Assembly (NCBI GenBank): GCA_964020155.1
Contig: OZ026569.1
Coordinates: 1,435,471 to 1,499,470 of the forward strand
Length of the DNA: 64,000 bases
Origin: Chondrilla cf. caribensis
Lineage: Eukaryota > Porifera > Demospongiae > Chondrillida > Chondrillidae
Direction: 5' to 3'
In this document: positions 25,991-38,310 of the stretch, piece after piece
Layout: the number at the start of each line of letters is the position of its first letter
Numbering within the stretch: the stretch's first letter is position 1
Made by a program: the position numbers and the translations under genes
The notes under the pieces: model-generated
Seen by the model: the letters and a program-made list of their open reading frames with translations, nothing else
Databases searched by the model: none
What the model was told of the DNA's origin: nothing

Positions 25991-26857
25991 AGCAATCAAA
26001 GAACATACTGAAACCCTCACATCCATGGTTATCCACTGAAGGTCCGAATCACGCATGCCGGGTATTGCAAGTCCTTCTTTTGTAGCACCTACAAATGGAG
26101 GAAAAAGGAGAAATCTTTACGTGCTTCGAATAGCAACCTTTAGCAACCGTTAAACTTCTATTTCTACTGCATGTAACACCTTCGTGATTAATCCACGTAT
26201 GATGACTCCCGATTATAGCATCTATGATTATAGGCGCCGAATGATTCCAATTGACGCTCACTCAAAATTTAGCATTGGCCATTACGTACTAGGTCAAGCT
26301 ATTACGGGTATTGCAGTTGTTATCGCACAACAGAGAAGGGCGGGGTGACTTGAAAGGAATTCTCGATTCACGCTTGAAGTAGGATCCCGCACGTATTCGA
26401 GTGTCGTTTGATACCAACCCGATTGAGCACTTTCTCATCCGCGATCTGGGTTTAGCTAAGAGTTAAATTTCCAAGTGGAATAAGCTTCGCTGACAGTCGG
26501 CTATCTTAAGAACGAGGTGAGTTGTTCTATTGGTCTAACGATATGGTTTTCCCATCAAATTAGTTAGCCAAACACAGGTACAATATTAAATGTCAGTAAA
26601 CTTGGGGTTCGGTGTGCTGCTGAACTTTCTGGCCGGGGAAAGTGTCCGTACGTAGCTATAGCTACCATAACCATATAGACCCTAGATAGCTACCATGCAT
26701 GCGAGCTAAAGGTGCTGCCATATATACTGAGTGTGGTTCCCAATATAAACATGTATATCTTTCCTTCACTTTTATCACTACAGAACTGTATTAGACACTC
26801 AACAACACAGATCTTTTGCAGTCACTGTGGTTTCCCTGGAGTATTCAATGAAAAATA

Positions 26858-29800
26858 ATGGGAAATAAGATTCATCTAGCTTGTTGGAGAGGTGATATGA
26901 AAGCTCTGAAGTACTATACAGACAATGAAGGACGAAGATGTTCTCAGCAGTACAGAAGGCCTGATGCCTTTGGAGTCCATCCAGTTCATATACTCGTATA
27001 CCGTAAGCATGCTGATGAATCCATGTGGTATAATGTATTCTACCACATGGATGGCTCGGATGCCTTCGACGTGACCTTTGGAGGCATAAGTACAGCAGAT
27101 CTTGCTGAAGGTGATTATATCATGCAAGGAAAGCTGTTCCAGTTCAATTCTTTGCTAAGAGCGAGGCACTTATTTAGGTTTGGAGAAAAAGACATGGATA
27201 TTTGCCAAAATGCAATTGCCTGTTTTGAATTTGGAAATCCCGATCAGAGGGTCCTGATAGAAACACTTTCATCAACACTTGGACCAGACACCATCAACAA
27301 ACCGATACGTAATGAGATTTCCCCCTTCTTTACACCACTCTTTGTGGCTGTACTTGCGAATGATTTGCCATTCTTAAATGCCTTGCTATCCCAAGGAGCT
27401 AAACCTAGCTTACAACCACCTACATCAGAGGGAAATTATGGCCTACTCCATCTGGCAGCTCGCTTGGACCATCATCGTCTGATTCCTGTACTGATAGAAG
27501 CTGGCTGTGCTATTGATACAGATGCTGCTAGGGTGTATGGTTGGTGTCGCACACCACTTGTAATTGCTGCCCATTATGGCAACCTCAGAAGTATTAAAGC
27601 CTTAGCCAATTCTCCAGGGTTTGATTTACAATCTTCGAAAGGTGTCAATGCATTGTTTGCAGCAGCATATGAAGGTCAGTTCCATGTGATTCCTACATTG
27701 GTCAAGCTGGGGTGCAGGGTAGATGAGTGTACAGATAGCAGCTTAGTCACACCCCTCCATGCCGCTGCAATAGGAGATCACGTTGGTGCAGTGGAGACCT
27801 TACTGAGGCTTGGAGCCAATCCCTTCAGTGTAAGCAGTCGGGGTGACACTGCACTCCATTTTGCTGCTGAAGGTGGCTCTTCCAATGTCATTCCGATTCT
27901 CATACAAGCAGGTCTGTCACCGTATGAGCCAGAGGGGATAGGTGGCAATACTCGAAATCCTTTTCATACAGCTATTCTGCTTGGGCAACTCGGCTTACTA
28001 AATACCCTAGTCAATTCAAGTTGCACATTGAGACACGATGTATTGCACTTGGCTTTAATTTTTCGGTTTTGCCTGATGCATTCCAATGATCCTGTGCCAC
28101 CTGCTGTCTCAGAAAGGATTTCTGTTCATTTTCTGTCAGGGTTGATTAAGTTAGGATGCAGTATCACAGCCGTTGATGAAAGTACAGGGTTTCTCCCTAT
28201 TCACCTTGCTGCTTACAACAATGACCCAGCTGTCATACAGCTATTAATCAATTACAAATGCCCAAAGAACGTTTTTACCAAATCTTCCGATGGAGAGCGA
28301 ATGACTCCCTTACAAATAGCAGCTAAGAATAATTCTGTTGCCGCAATTGAGGTTTTGGTGGCCAATGGCTGCAACGTTGATTTCCATCATCCATTAGAAA
28401 AACCTCCTCTACATCTAGCAATTTCCTGCAACTCTCTGGAGGCTGTCAAGACATTACTGAAGCACCGAGCTAATACGTCCTTGAGGAATCCTTATGGATT
28501 ACTTCCTGTACACGCTGCAATATGTCGCAATCAAACTGAAGTAATAGAAATACTTTCCAAACATGGGGCTAACCTATCTCTTGAATATGATGACTTGTAT
28601 TCCCATCAAGAAGTTGAAGAAATTTACCGGCAATATTGTTCGAAAGTTAATTTGGTGTACTCCAGCAATACAGATTATATATCGTCCATTTTCTTACAAT
28701 GCAGTGATGTTTTTACTCCAAATGATATAGTTATAAGTGAGTTTTTCAAGAGCTTAATGCTTGAAGAGCACTTTTCTTTGCTCCACTTACATTAGCTGTT
28801 GCCTTGAACAGCAGGACTGCTGTCAAGAAATTGTTGGAGCTGGGAGCTTGTGTTCCTGTTGAATCGTTTTTTAATCCAGATCCTCTGTTCCTCGCATGTC
28901 ATGCAGGATTCCCAGGTATAGTGGATGAGCTAATAGACCACGGGTTTGACAAGGATGCCTTAGATGCATCAGGCTTCCGTGCCATACACACTGCCATAAA
29001 GTACAACCAACCAGACGTTGTCCAAACCCTCATTGATAAAGGCTGTGACTTTGCTTCTCCAACACTTCAATATGGAAGGCCCGATCTGACACCATTCCAA
29101 TTTGCTTCCATCATGTGCTGTCCAAGAATATTGAAGATACTGCACCGTGTGGCTCCTGATGCTGTTAACCAGCTGTCTCCGGATAAACTGTCCCCACTAC
29201 ATCTCGCCCTTATTACTCCTAGCTTTAACCACCATTTTGCTGATGGAAGAATTCGTGGTATCTGCGTTAGAATCAAACCATCTCGTCAAGAAGAAACGGT
29301 GAAGCAACTGCTGGAAGTTGGATGCAATGTCAATGCCACTGATGATGAAGGATTAACGCCACTGGACCTTGCATTGCACTACGAATCACAACGGATAGTG
29401 TACCTGCTGATACAGGCAGATGGGGAGAAGGGGAAGAAGATCAGGGACAAAGAGGCCATGAAAAGGAGAATTGAATACCTTGAAGAACAAGTTGGCTCTG
29501 CAATCACAACCAACAACAAGCTGACTGAAAAAGTCGATTACCTTCAGGGACATTTGGAAAGTCTCAAACATAAAACTGTCAACATGGATACAAGACTGAA
29601 GAAGGTTGAAGCTGATCAACAGAAATACTTAAACTTGTGTTCGGAGATGATTGATGTACATTTTGGTGAGTGTCTTATTGTACGCATATATTATGTAAAC
29701 ATGGACATGTGAACAAGTGCATATCATATTATCGTTAATTTTGTGAGTGTATGGATGTATGTATGTGCTATGTGTGTATATTAATACACTGTGCATACAT

Positions 29801-30422
29801 GTGGTTCTGGATACTCTGTATTATTATGTTGTGTTTACATACGTATCTACATGCCCAAATGTACACCTGTGTTCATACATGTACTTACATATTACATATG
29901 TGTCTTTATCTGCATTTAATTTCCAAGTCATTTTCTTGCAATTGCCTGGTGAACTTGGATGCGTTACAGATTCATTCACTTAATATTATTTTCACACAGT
30001 TTAAACACATTGCATGCTGCTTTGGTGCAAAGCTAATGACAATGATTGTGTCATGATAATGAGAATTATTATTATGATTTATTCACTCTCCAATATACAT
30101 AGGTATACATGCTGTAGAATCAACTCTTAAGATATTTCAAGAATACTTCATGAGAGATGCTAGTGCCCTGAAAGTAGCTTCAGAGTTACAAAGAAGACAA
30201 GTGATTCCAGAACATGTTGAGACCAAGATAAAAAGAGCTCCAGACAGGAAGACAGCAAACGGTCTCCTCTACGACCACCTCTATGCTCAAGGTACCTTCC
30301 AAACCCTGGAGCTAGTCTGTGATGTGTTCATTGGAGAAGAAGGCTATCCGAGAATGAACCAACTTGGAGAGAGGATGAAGGAAGACTTGGTCCATAAACG
30401 TTTGCACTATTCACACTTGTAA
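26858..30422 (+). CDS. Gene C: ankyrin-coiled coil-CARD gene, one-base frame break
   Basis: It starts MGNKIHLACWRGDMKAL. Exon 1 (26858-29665) encodes the ankyrin array, and then a coiled coil (about 29440-29640, with EAMKRRIEYLEEQVGSA). The donor CATTTTG|GTGAGT leaves phase 1, and exon 2 (30103-30422) is the CARD-like domain. The frame breaks at about 28780: tttgctccac meets a TAG at 28793-28795. One extra base gives FSLAPLTLAVALNSR, as in E and B, and then the length fits phase 1. About 1040 residues are predicted if the break is not real. Exon 2 ends in TTG TAA; a gtaagt overlaps this stop, so a further exon is possible. Confidence 0.75.
30103..30422 (+). CDS. Gene C exon 2: CARD-like domain
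   Basis: The acceptor aatatacatag|GTATAC is followed by FQEYFMRDASALKVASELQR, VIPEHVETKIKRAPDRKTAN, then GLLYDHLYAQGTFQTLELVC. The helix that reads IERAL in the relatives has IKRAP here; a proline inside a predicted helix is unusual and may weaken the fold. Confidence 0.75.
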
Positions 30423-32340
30423 GTTACTTACATAATGGTACATGTAATATTTCCACAGTACATACACAAACATATACACATAGATACGTACCTGAGAGTG
30501 GATCTTAACTACAGCACACGTATATACCTGTACTGAGTACACATACATGTACATTATGACTACATGTACAGTATTGGCTATATACATGTACCATCATGTG
30601 CAGTGTGGACTACATAATAACTAATCCACAATTGTTGGAATTTTCAGTAAGACATTAGTGTATGCCATTGTATGTAAATAATGATAAATCATTATTTGAT
30701 GCTCTGAATCATGGCAATTCACTGCTTTTGTGTTACATATATTCCATACAGGAGGCAAGGCCTGGTTTATTATCTACAAAAAAAATCATTGCCTCTCACT
30801 AAGGGTTATGTATTAGACAGTCAACACATTTGTACAGACGTTTGTTCATATTGTTTGAAATCTACCAATAGTAGGTGCATGTACTGTTTGATTTGGTATT
30901 ATATATTTTACATGAAATGCTAATGTATGATAGAGTTTTTAATAATTATGTTACTTGGATAATTATATATTGTATTATGATTATTTTAAAATATTGTATT
31001 ATGATTAATTAAAAAGAATATTAATATTCCAACAAATGAAATGACGTGTAATATTATAGGACTTAATCTATATGAGAAATAATGGATGTAATAAAGAATG
31101 AATGCACATGGTCATTTGATTATTACAATAACTATTATTACAATATTCAATCATAATACATACATAATATTGAAATGTATATAGACATTTGAATTAAAAA
31201 TTAACTATAATATTAAAGAAATAAAATGTAATAAATTATAATATATTATAGGCTTGGAGCACCCCTGTCTGTAAATGCAAACATACAATCAAATATTAAA
31301 TTTCATTATGGTAACAGTATAGTTTTATCTAGTATCCTAATTTATACATAACAAAGCCCATGTATAGATATAACTACAGGTAATTATGTATAATATTATG
31401 ATGTATGTTATATATGTGCATTATAATTATGTAATAATGTTACCCATAATATGTGTAGCAGTGTACATTTACATTGCACGATATCACTGTTATAATATTA
31501 TCAAGCTTATTTAAAATATAGCAAAAATGTCCATGCAATATATATCATGCATGAAAATGTCTACAAGATTGAATGTATATAATATTATACACCATAATAA
31601 TGCATTACAATTACATGACATTGTATAATAATAATATTATGTGTTTATTTAAGTGAGACATTGATAGTAATCTCCATAATATAATATTATTATTATTATT
31701 ATTGTTATACCAAGAGCTAGATTGGTACATGAATAGTGTGATGCAAGTATAACAATACCCTAATGATTGCTAAGCGATACAAAGTGCACATAATATTATA
31801 CAGATGTATGGTATCATACACATATTATGTATAATACACATAATTATACCCATGATTACAAGTTGATAAATAATTATAATAACACGTTTTTATAGGGAGG
31901 TTGTGTAAAACAATTCAATTTACTAGATAACCAATCTTTATTTTTCTAATTATATATATATTGCTATAATAACTATATTGCTATATATTATCACTATTAT
32001 TATTATTAATATTATTAATATAGACAATAGACACATTATTTAGATCATTATTATCATTATAATTATTATAATGATAATGATAAGCTTAATAAGTAATTAA
32101 TGATAAAACTATATTTATATGTAATAATAATAATAATAAATAATAATGATTACAACAACAGCAACAATAATAATAATGATAATATTAAGACAATTTTTCC
32201 AATCGATATAGATGTGTTTAATATGCATATCATACATAATGTGTATTACATATATATATCGCTATATATTATTATTATTATTATTATTATTATATTATTA
32301 AAATATAACTATACAATATTATTATTATAAATTAGATGTG
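30423..32340. other. AT-rich intergenic region
   Basis: Between the 3' end of C and the retroelement fragments the sequence is very AT-rich, with many TAATATTAT-type tracts. Around 30530-30620 there is a degenerate tacatgtaca(g)ta repeat that recurs at about 38870-39180. No gene is seen. Confidence 0.5.
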
Positions 32341-33345
32341 TGGTGGTGATATAGAAAAAAGTAATGATATAACTAAAATAATTATTACACACACATTTAC
32401 AATTAAGTAAAATACATGTTACATAAATTAAATATTACATACATATTTACAATTAAATAGAATACACATATTAACAATTAATTAAAATAAATATAATAAT
32501 AATAAATATAATAATAATAAATATATATGATGCATGCAAACTAGAGACTAATCAAGGGGACAGAAATCACTGTCTGCTACGGGGAGGGACCCTAGCACCG
32601 AGGTGGCATTCCCAATCTGGATTGCAACGGAGATTATTATTATTATATTATTATTATTATTAATATAGACAATAGACACATTATTTATATTATTATTATC
32701 ATGTATTAATGATAATATAATGATGATGTGTGGTGGTGTTTTTATAAAAATAAGTAATGATATAACTAAAATAATTATTACACACACATTTACAATTAAA
32801 TAAAATACATGTTACATAAATTAAATATTACGTTTACAATATATTAACAATTAATAATATTAATATATATTTACAATTGAATAGAATACACATATTAACA
32901 ATTAATTAAAATAAATATAATAATAATAATAATAACAATATTAACAATAACAGCAATTACAACAACAACAAACCTAATCTACAATGCTGTCATTTTCATC
33001 CAAGGATGAGATGTTGGGAATGGGAAGGGAACCGAGCACTGAAGCGGCATTCCCCATCTGAATGGCCACGGAGATCCTTTGGAGCAAAAACTCATAAGAA
33101 CGTGGCTCCCCTGTGGCCATACTGAGACGTCTGCCCAGGTCCAATAGAAATGTCTTGGAATCTGGACCTATGGAACCTCCAGTCTCCACGGCAATCATTA
33201 TCATTATCATTATAATTATTATAATGATAATGATAAATTTAATAAGTAATGATAAAACTATATTTATATGTAATAATAATAATAATAATAATAAATAATA
33301 ATGATTACAACAACAGCAACAATAATAATAATAATAATATTAAGA
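32080..33345. repeat. Duplicated AT-rich segment with (AAT)n tracts
   Basis: The block at about 32340-32545 (ggtggtgatatagaaaaaag onward) recurs at about 32715-32940. The block at about 32080-32190 (aatgataatgataagcttaa onward, with acaacaacagcaac) recurs at about 33225-33345. AAT/ATT triplet tracts separate the copies. Retroelement tails are embedded in it. Confidence 0.7.
32548..33210 (-). mobile_element. Two C-terminal tails of a retroelement ORF
   Basis: The longer copy (33210-32974) reads VETGGSIGPDSKTFLLDLGR, LSMATGEPRSYEFLLQR, ISVAIQMGNAASVLGSLP and ends in TAG. The shorter copy (about 32640-32548) keeps only ISVAIQIGNATSVLGSLP and its own stop. A tail of the type GPxxxxFLxxLGxRLxxxTG and QRxSVAIQxGNAxSVL is, as far as I recall, common at the end of reverse-transcriptase polyproteins in invertebrate genomes. 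I see no reverse-transcriptase core. The element class is not certain. Confidence 0.5.
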
Positions 33346-33539
33346 CAACACCACCACAAAAACAAAAACATATGCAAATCATTTAACACAATGGAGTTAG
33401 TCCACCTTTGTACCATATTATGGCACATGTATCCCAAGGATGGATAAAGCATTGCCCTGCTGGATGACGACAGATTATTATTATTATTTGAGTGCATTGT
33501 AGGACAATTGTCCACAATAGCGCTAAAAAGCAAATTTTG

Positions 33540-33650
33540 ATACGTTCATTGTCTTCAATATCTATTCTATTATATAAATTTATACTGACGAAGCCTCTCA
33601 AGGCTGAAACATCTTGTTGCACTTTAGTCCTTACTACATAAATGCTCAAT
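33540..33650 (+). mobile_element. Retroelement-like end with hammerhead-like core
   Basis: The sequence ctgacga (33585) is followed by agcc-tctcaa-ggct, which forms a 4-bp stem, then gaaac, atctt and gtt. This copies the order of a hammerhead ribozyme core (CUGANGA, stem II, GAAA, minimal stem III, UH). Flanking bases do not form stem I. Such motifs are known near the ends of Penelope-like elements. It is probably a degraded element end. Confidence 0.35.
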
Positions 33651-33655
33651 AGCAC

Positions 33656-34999
33656 ACCAGTTCATACAGTACGTATATATTCCAATTTTAATAATAAGTT
33701 ACAATTACAGTTAAAATTATTTGACATAAATGTATAATATAAATTTATAATGTTCTATTGATAATGCATGCACTGGCATTTTTCTTGAAAAGATTGCAGA
33801 AATACAGCTTTCACACCTATTGTTGGTGGGAACTTGATTAGCCCTAATTATAGCAAGTGAAGGGACAATCCCCAAATTAACTGCCTTGTCTCTCTCTGTC
33901 CAATGACTTTGATCCTTATTTCAATAAAATAAATCTCAGAATGGAGAATACCATGGAAGAAGACCATGATAAGCAGGATATTTTGATCATGCATAACTTT
34001 AATTAGGGAACATCCTCTTTTCTCCTCAAATTTGTTATATTATTATTATTATTATTAGATATTACAGTGCTTTGATAGGGTTTCCCCAAAACAGCACTAC
34101 ACATATATACACAGATAACCACTCAGATGAAAATAAAATTATATAATGAATATAAATAATTATATATCCCTTATAGTATAATATTTTATGCTTACTGTAT
34201 TATAAGGCCTCTTTGTACACAAACCCAAAGGTTTGATACTGGTGCTATGTCATGACATACATACATAATAATTTTATATTGTAGCTACATAATACTGATT
34301 TTATGATGAATATCAAGGGATATGGTGATCAGTAAATCCTTTATTGTGTACAGACCACAATGTTTTGAAAGAAAAAACTCAATGAAAGTGCAGCTTTGCA
34401 ACATATCCTAATTATGACTTTTCCTATATATTATCATAACGAAATTGTATTTAGAAATGGTAGCAAAGATTTATATTATATTAAGAAATTAATAAACAGT
34501 GGTGATTTTTCTGATTTAAAGATTTTCTGAAGTTTGATATAATTATTCAGTATACATATGAATTAATTGTCTCATAATACATGCACTATGTGCACAATTG
34601 CAAATTAATTAGATGTACCATTTACGTATATAATATTATGTGCTATATATACTATTTGTTCTGATATATTATTATTAATATGCTATGTATTCATTTCTAA
34701 TATTATACTAAATTAAATGCAAAGACTATGTCATATGAAACATGTTTATAAGAACCACACATATTAACATTAGCTGGAACAGATACAAATAATTTTACAT
34801 ATATAGCTCCATTAATTATCACATGATGTGTAGAATGTACAAAAATTAATCACTAATGTCATGCAAGACACATACACAAAGCCCACACTGTACTCATGTA
34901 GTTTATACTGTACATAAGTACTATGTGTACTTTGCCATATTAACTGTGACATTGTAAACAAATAAGAGTTATAGTCTGAGGGCTATAATTAATGGTAAA
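33656..34999. other. AT-rich region downstream of gene E
   Basis: This is non-coding AT-rich sequence with a few TTA tracts. At 33770-33830 a short piece, gcatttttcttgaaaagatt gcagaa then agctttcacacctattgttg, matches the start of the CARD exon and its acceptor in gene F (40489-40556). It is a scrap of a further family copy. Confidence 0.55.
33772..33829 (-). pseudogene. Fragment of a CARD-exon 5' end
   Basis: The pieces ctggcatttttcttgaaaag, attgcagaaatacagctttc and acacctattgttggtggg align with 40489-40556 of gene F (agcatttttcttgaaaaggt, then gattccacagctttcacacc, then tattgtt) with an internal deletion of about 25 nt. It covers the acceptor and the first codons of the CARD exon only. Confidence 0.6.
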
Positions 35000-35313
35000 C
35001 TACAAATACAAGGGATTCATACAGGTCAATTTTTCCTTCATCTTCCTTCCCATTTGGTTCATTCTCGGATAGCCTTCTTCTCCAATGAACACATCACAGA
35101 CTATCTCCAGGGTTTGATAGGTACCTTGAGCATAGAGGTGGTCATAGAGGAGACCATTTGCTGTCTTCCTGTCCAGAGCTCTTTCTATCTTGGTCTCAAC
35201 ACGTTCTGGGATGACCTTTCTTCTCCGTAACTCTGAAGCTACTTCTTTGGCACCGGCATTCCTCATAAACATCTCAAAGAATGGTTCGAGAAATCTCTCC
35301 ACATCCTTTGAAC
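35000..35313 (-). CDS. Gene E exon 2: CARD-like domain
   Basis: The product runs VERFLEPFFEMFMRNAGAKE, VASELRRRKVIPERVETKIE, RALDRKTANGLLYDHLYAQG and FIGEEGYPRMNQMG, ending at TAG (35000-35002). It is the clearest copy of the family consensus and a good query for structure prediction. Confidence 0.8.
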
Positions 35314-38310
35314 CTGGGGAAAAATAGTCGCAACTTGCAATAAATACTAGCCATCCATACATATAATAATATAAAATGTACAATTCCATATAAACAGACA
35401 GGGAATACTATAATATAATACTATAATATACCAATATATAATAATAATAATATATAATATACCACTATGCAGGCATACAACCGCACAACCACATGTACTA
35501 AATCAGTAACATGCAGACTTACTCAAATCCACATCGGGATTGAACATCCTCGTAGAGTTTTCTTGCACTGACGGGGACCTCATTTGATGTGTTTCGAGTA
35601 CACTCATTCTTTCCTCCATCGTATCCATCTTCTTATAGAGACCACTTACTCTTCCTTCGAGGTATTCGATTCTTTTTTTCAACTCGTCCTTCTCTTTGAT
35701 CTTTTCACCCCTTTCTCCTCCAGCCTGTGTGAGCATCATTACTATTGTCTCCAATTCATAGTGTACAGCCAGGTCCAGTGGTGTGAGGCCTTCTTTGTCT
35801 GTGGCGTTTACATTGCAGCCGTACTCCAACAGCAACTTCACTGTCTCTTCTCGATGAGCAGGCTTGACTTTAACAATGATCTGCTGTGTACTGCCATCCA
35901 TACAGATGTTATAAATGCTGGCTTTAAGAATAGCGAGATGGAGTGGGGAAAGATGATCGTGTGAAACCTGATTGACATCAGTGACAAATCTACGCAAGAT
36001 TTGCAATATCCTTGGACGGCACAGGAGAGAGGTGAGCTGAAAAGGAGTAAGATCGGGTTTCCCATCAATCAGCGTTGGTAATGAGGGATCACATCCCTTA
36101 TCAATAAGGGTCTGCACAATATCGGGGTAGTTGTCCTGTATAGCAGTATGTATAAGGCCAAGTCCTGATTCATATATTGTGTCCCTTTCAGCACCCAGGT
36201 CAATTAAAAATTCCACCATTTCAGAATATCCAAAATGAACTGCATTGAGAAGGCTACCAATGCCGAATTCTTTATCATTGACATCAGCCCCCAGCTCAAT
36301 GAGTTTTCGAACAGCCACTTGATTTTTGCAAAAAATTGCAAATGTGAGAGGGGATAAGAACACCTCCTGACAATTTAGTCTGGCAGACTTCATGCGTTTC
36401 AGAAGTAGCCTCACTGCCCTTTCAGCAGGAGACGTTAATTCACTGTATGATAGTTCAGCAGAAGACATGGTACCCTCAAGGTGTGATAGTACCTCATCGA
36501 TCTCGGAAAGTAACTTGTGAGTATTGTGCATCTCTCTTCTTTCGTTAAAATTGGCTTCTTCATGTCCATGACACACACTAGCACCATGGTTGAATAGCAT
36601 TTCAATTGCTTCAGTTTGATTACAGGCGATGGCAGTGTGAATTGGAAGTAATCCCAATTTACTCCTGAGCGTCACTCTGGCTCCAAGGTTCAGCAACATT
36701 CTGACTGCTTTGAATGAGCCACGGCAAATTGCAGTATGTAGTGATGGCTCCTCTAGAGGATGGTGGAAATCCACATTGCACCCATTGGCTGCTAGGATGT
36801 CAATAGCTTCAGGACAATTCTTCTCAGCTGCTATTTGCATGGGTGTCAATCTTTGACCTTGAGGCAATTTTGTGAAGGTATTCTTTGGACACCCATGATC
36901 AATTAGTAGTTGTATAGCAGTTGCATCATTGTGATATGCAGCAACATGAATTGGAAGACACCCTGTATTTTCGTCAACGGTTCTAGTACTGCATCCTAAT
37001 TTGATCAATTCTTCCAAAAATCGAATGGTAATTCGGTTGCTTATACCCTGTGGCAAAGAGCAGGTGGATTTACCTTCTTTGAGGCATCCACGAACAGAGA
37101 GGGCAAAATGCAATAGACCAAATCCTGAAGGTTCTGGAGCATAACCCAGGTTTACAAGTTCTTTCAAGACGCTAAGTGATCTATGAGAAACAGCAAGGGA
37201 GAATGGACTTAAAAATTCTTTATCTTCACTCTTGATTTGATAAGGGCACAGTCCTGCTTGTATGAGGAGCCTAATGACATCAGAAGAACCATGCTCAGCA
37301 GCAAAATGAAGAGCTGTTTCACCACGACTGGTGATACTCTGGGCATTGGCTCCAAACTTGAGCAGAGTACTCACTGCACCAACATGATCTCCCATAGCAG
37401 CAACGTGGAGGGGGGTGACTAAGTTCCCATATTGGGAACTATTGGCCTTACATCCGAGGTTGACCAAGGTTGGAATCACATGGAACTGCCCTTCTTGTGC
37501 AGCTGCAAGCAGTGCATATGTCCCTTCAGATGATTGTAAATCAAACCCTGGGGATTTGGTTAAGGCCTTGATACTGCAGAGATTGCCATAGTGTGCAGCG
37601 ATTACTAGTGGCGTACGTAACATATCAAAGGGATGGGCATCCTGGTCCATACGACAGCCTGCCTTCACTAGGGTGGGGATTAGATGATGGTGATTGAGAC
37701 GTGCAGCTAGGTGGAGTAGGTAGTAATTCCCTTCCGGTGCAGGTGGTTGTGAGCTGACTTGAGCTCCTTTGTATATCAGTGCCTCCAGGAACAACAAATC
37801 ATTGGCAAGTACAGCGATAAAGAGTGGTGTAAAGAAAGATGGAGCACCTGGGTATAGCGGGCTGTGGATATTGTCTGACACAAGTGTGGGCAAAAGAGCA
37901 TTTGACAGCCCTCGTGAATGCAAATCAATATATCTGTCTAAGATCAACCTTGAGTGCAGCATATTTGGACCAAATGCATATTCTTGTGACAGCCTGAAGA
38001 AATGTCTTGCCCGCAGCAAACTTTGAAATCTCTCCAACATCCTTGTCATTAAAGGATACCCCTCTGCCAATTTCCAAGCCGATATCCCACAACCAAAAGT
38101 CACCTGTAGATCTTCAGGCCCTGTCATGTGGTGGAACAAATTAAACCACAAGGACATATCATCGTGTTGTCGGTATACGACGATGTGCAATGCAGTTACT
38201 CCAAAAACCCCAGGCTGTCTATACTGTGGAGAACACCACCCATAGTCGGTGTAGTACTGCAGGGATTCCACGTCACCTCTCCAGCAAGCCAAGTGGATCT
38301 TGTTACCCAT
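35000..38310 (-). CDS. Gene E: intact ankyrin-coiled coil-CARD gene
   Basis: It starts MGNKIHLACWRGDVESL at 38308-38310. Exon 1 (38310-35523) is open throughout: 929 codons plus one base. It encodes an N-terminal variant ankyrin unit, a spacer to about residue 150, about 20 ankyrin repeats (for example GRTPLxxA/HFAAEHGSSDVIRLLIQAG), and a coiled coil near residues 870-915 (DELKKRIEYLEGRVSGLYKK). The donor GATTTGA|gtaagt and acceptor tccccag|GTTCAAAG join in phase 1 to the CARD-like exon (35313-35000). The product is about 1033 residues. No membrane segment or signal peptide is seen, so it is presumably cytoplasmic. By analogy with other repeat-plus-death-fold proteins, it may sense a ligand through the ankyrin array and signal through CARD contacts; this role is inferred. 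Confidence 0.85.

Larger units (their letters stand above)
23712..26857. other. Divergent intergenic region between genes B' and C with relics
   Basis: This 3.1-kb gap between head-to-head genes holds the end of the inverted-duplication arm (about 23978), a perfect 20-bp hairpin (24072-24118), a TGACACCATAG(T/G)GTCTATGC tandem (about 24235-24285), and two decayed family relics (24470-24900 and 25560-25990). The presumed promoter of C lies within about 26250-26857. No intact gene is seen. Confidence 0.5.
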
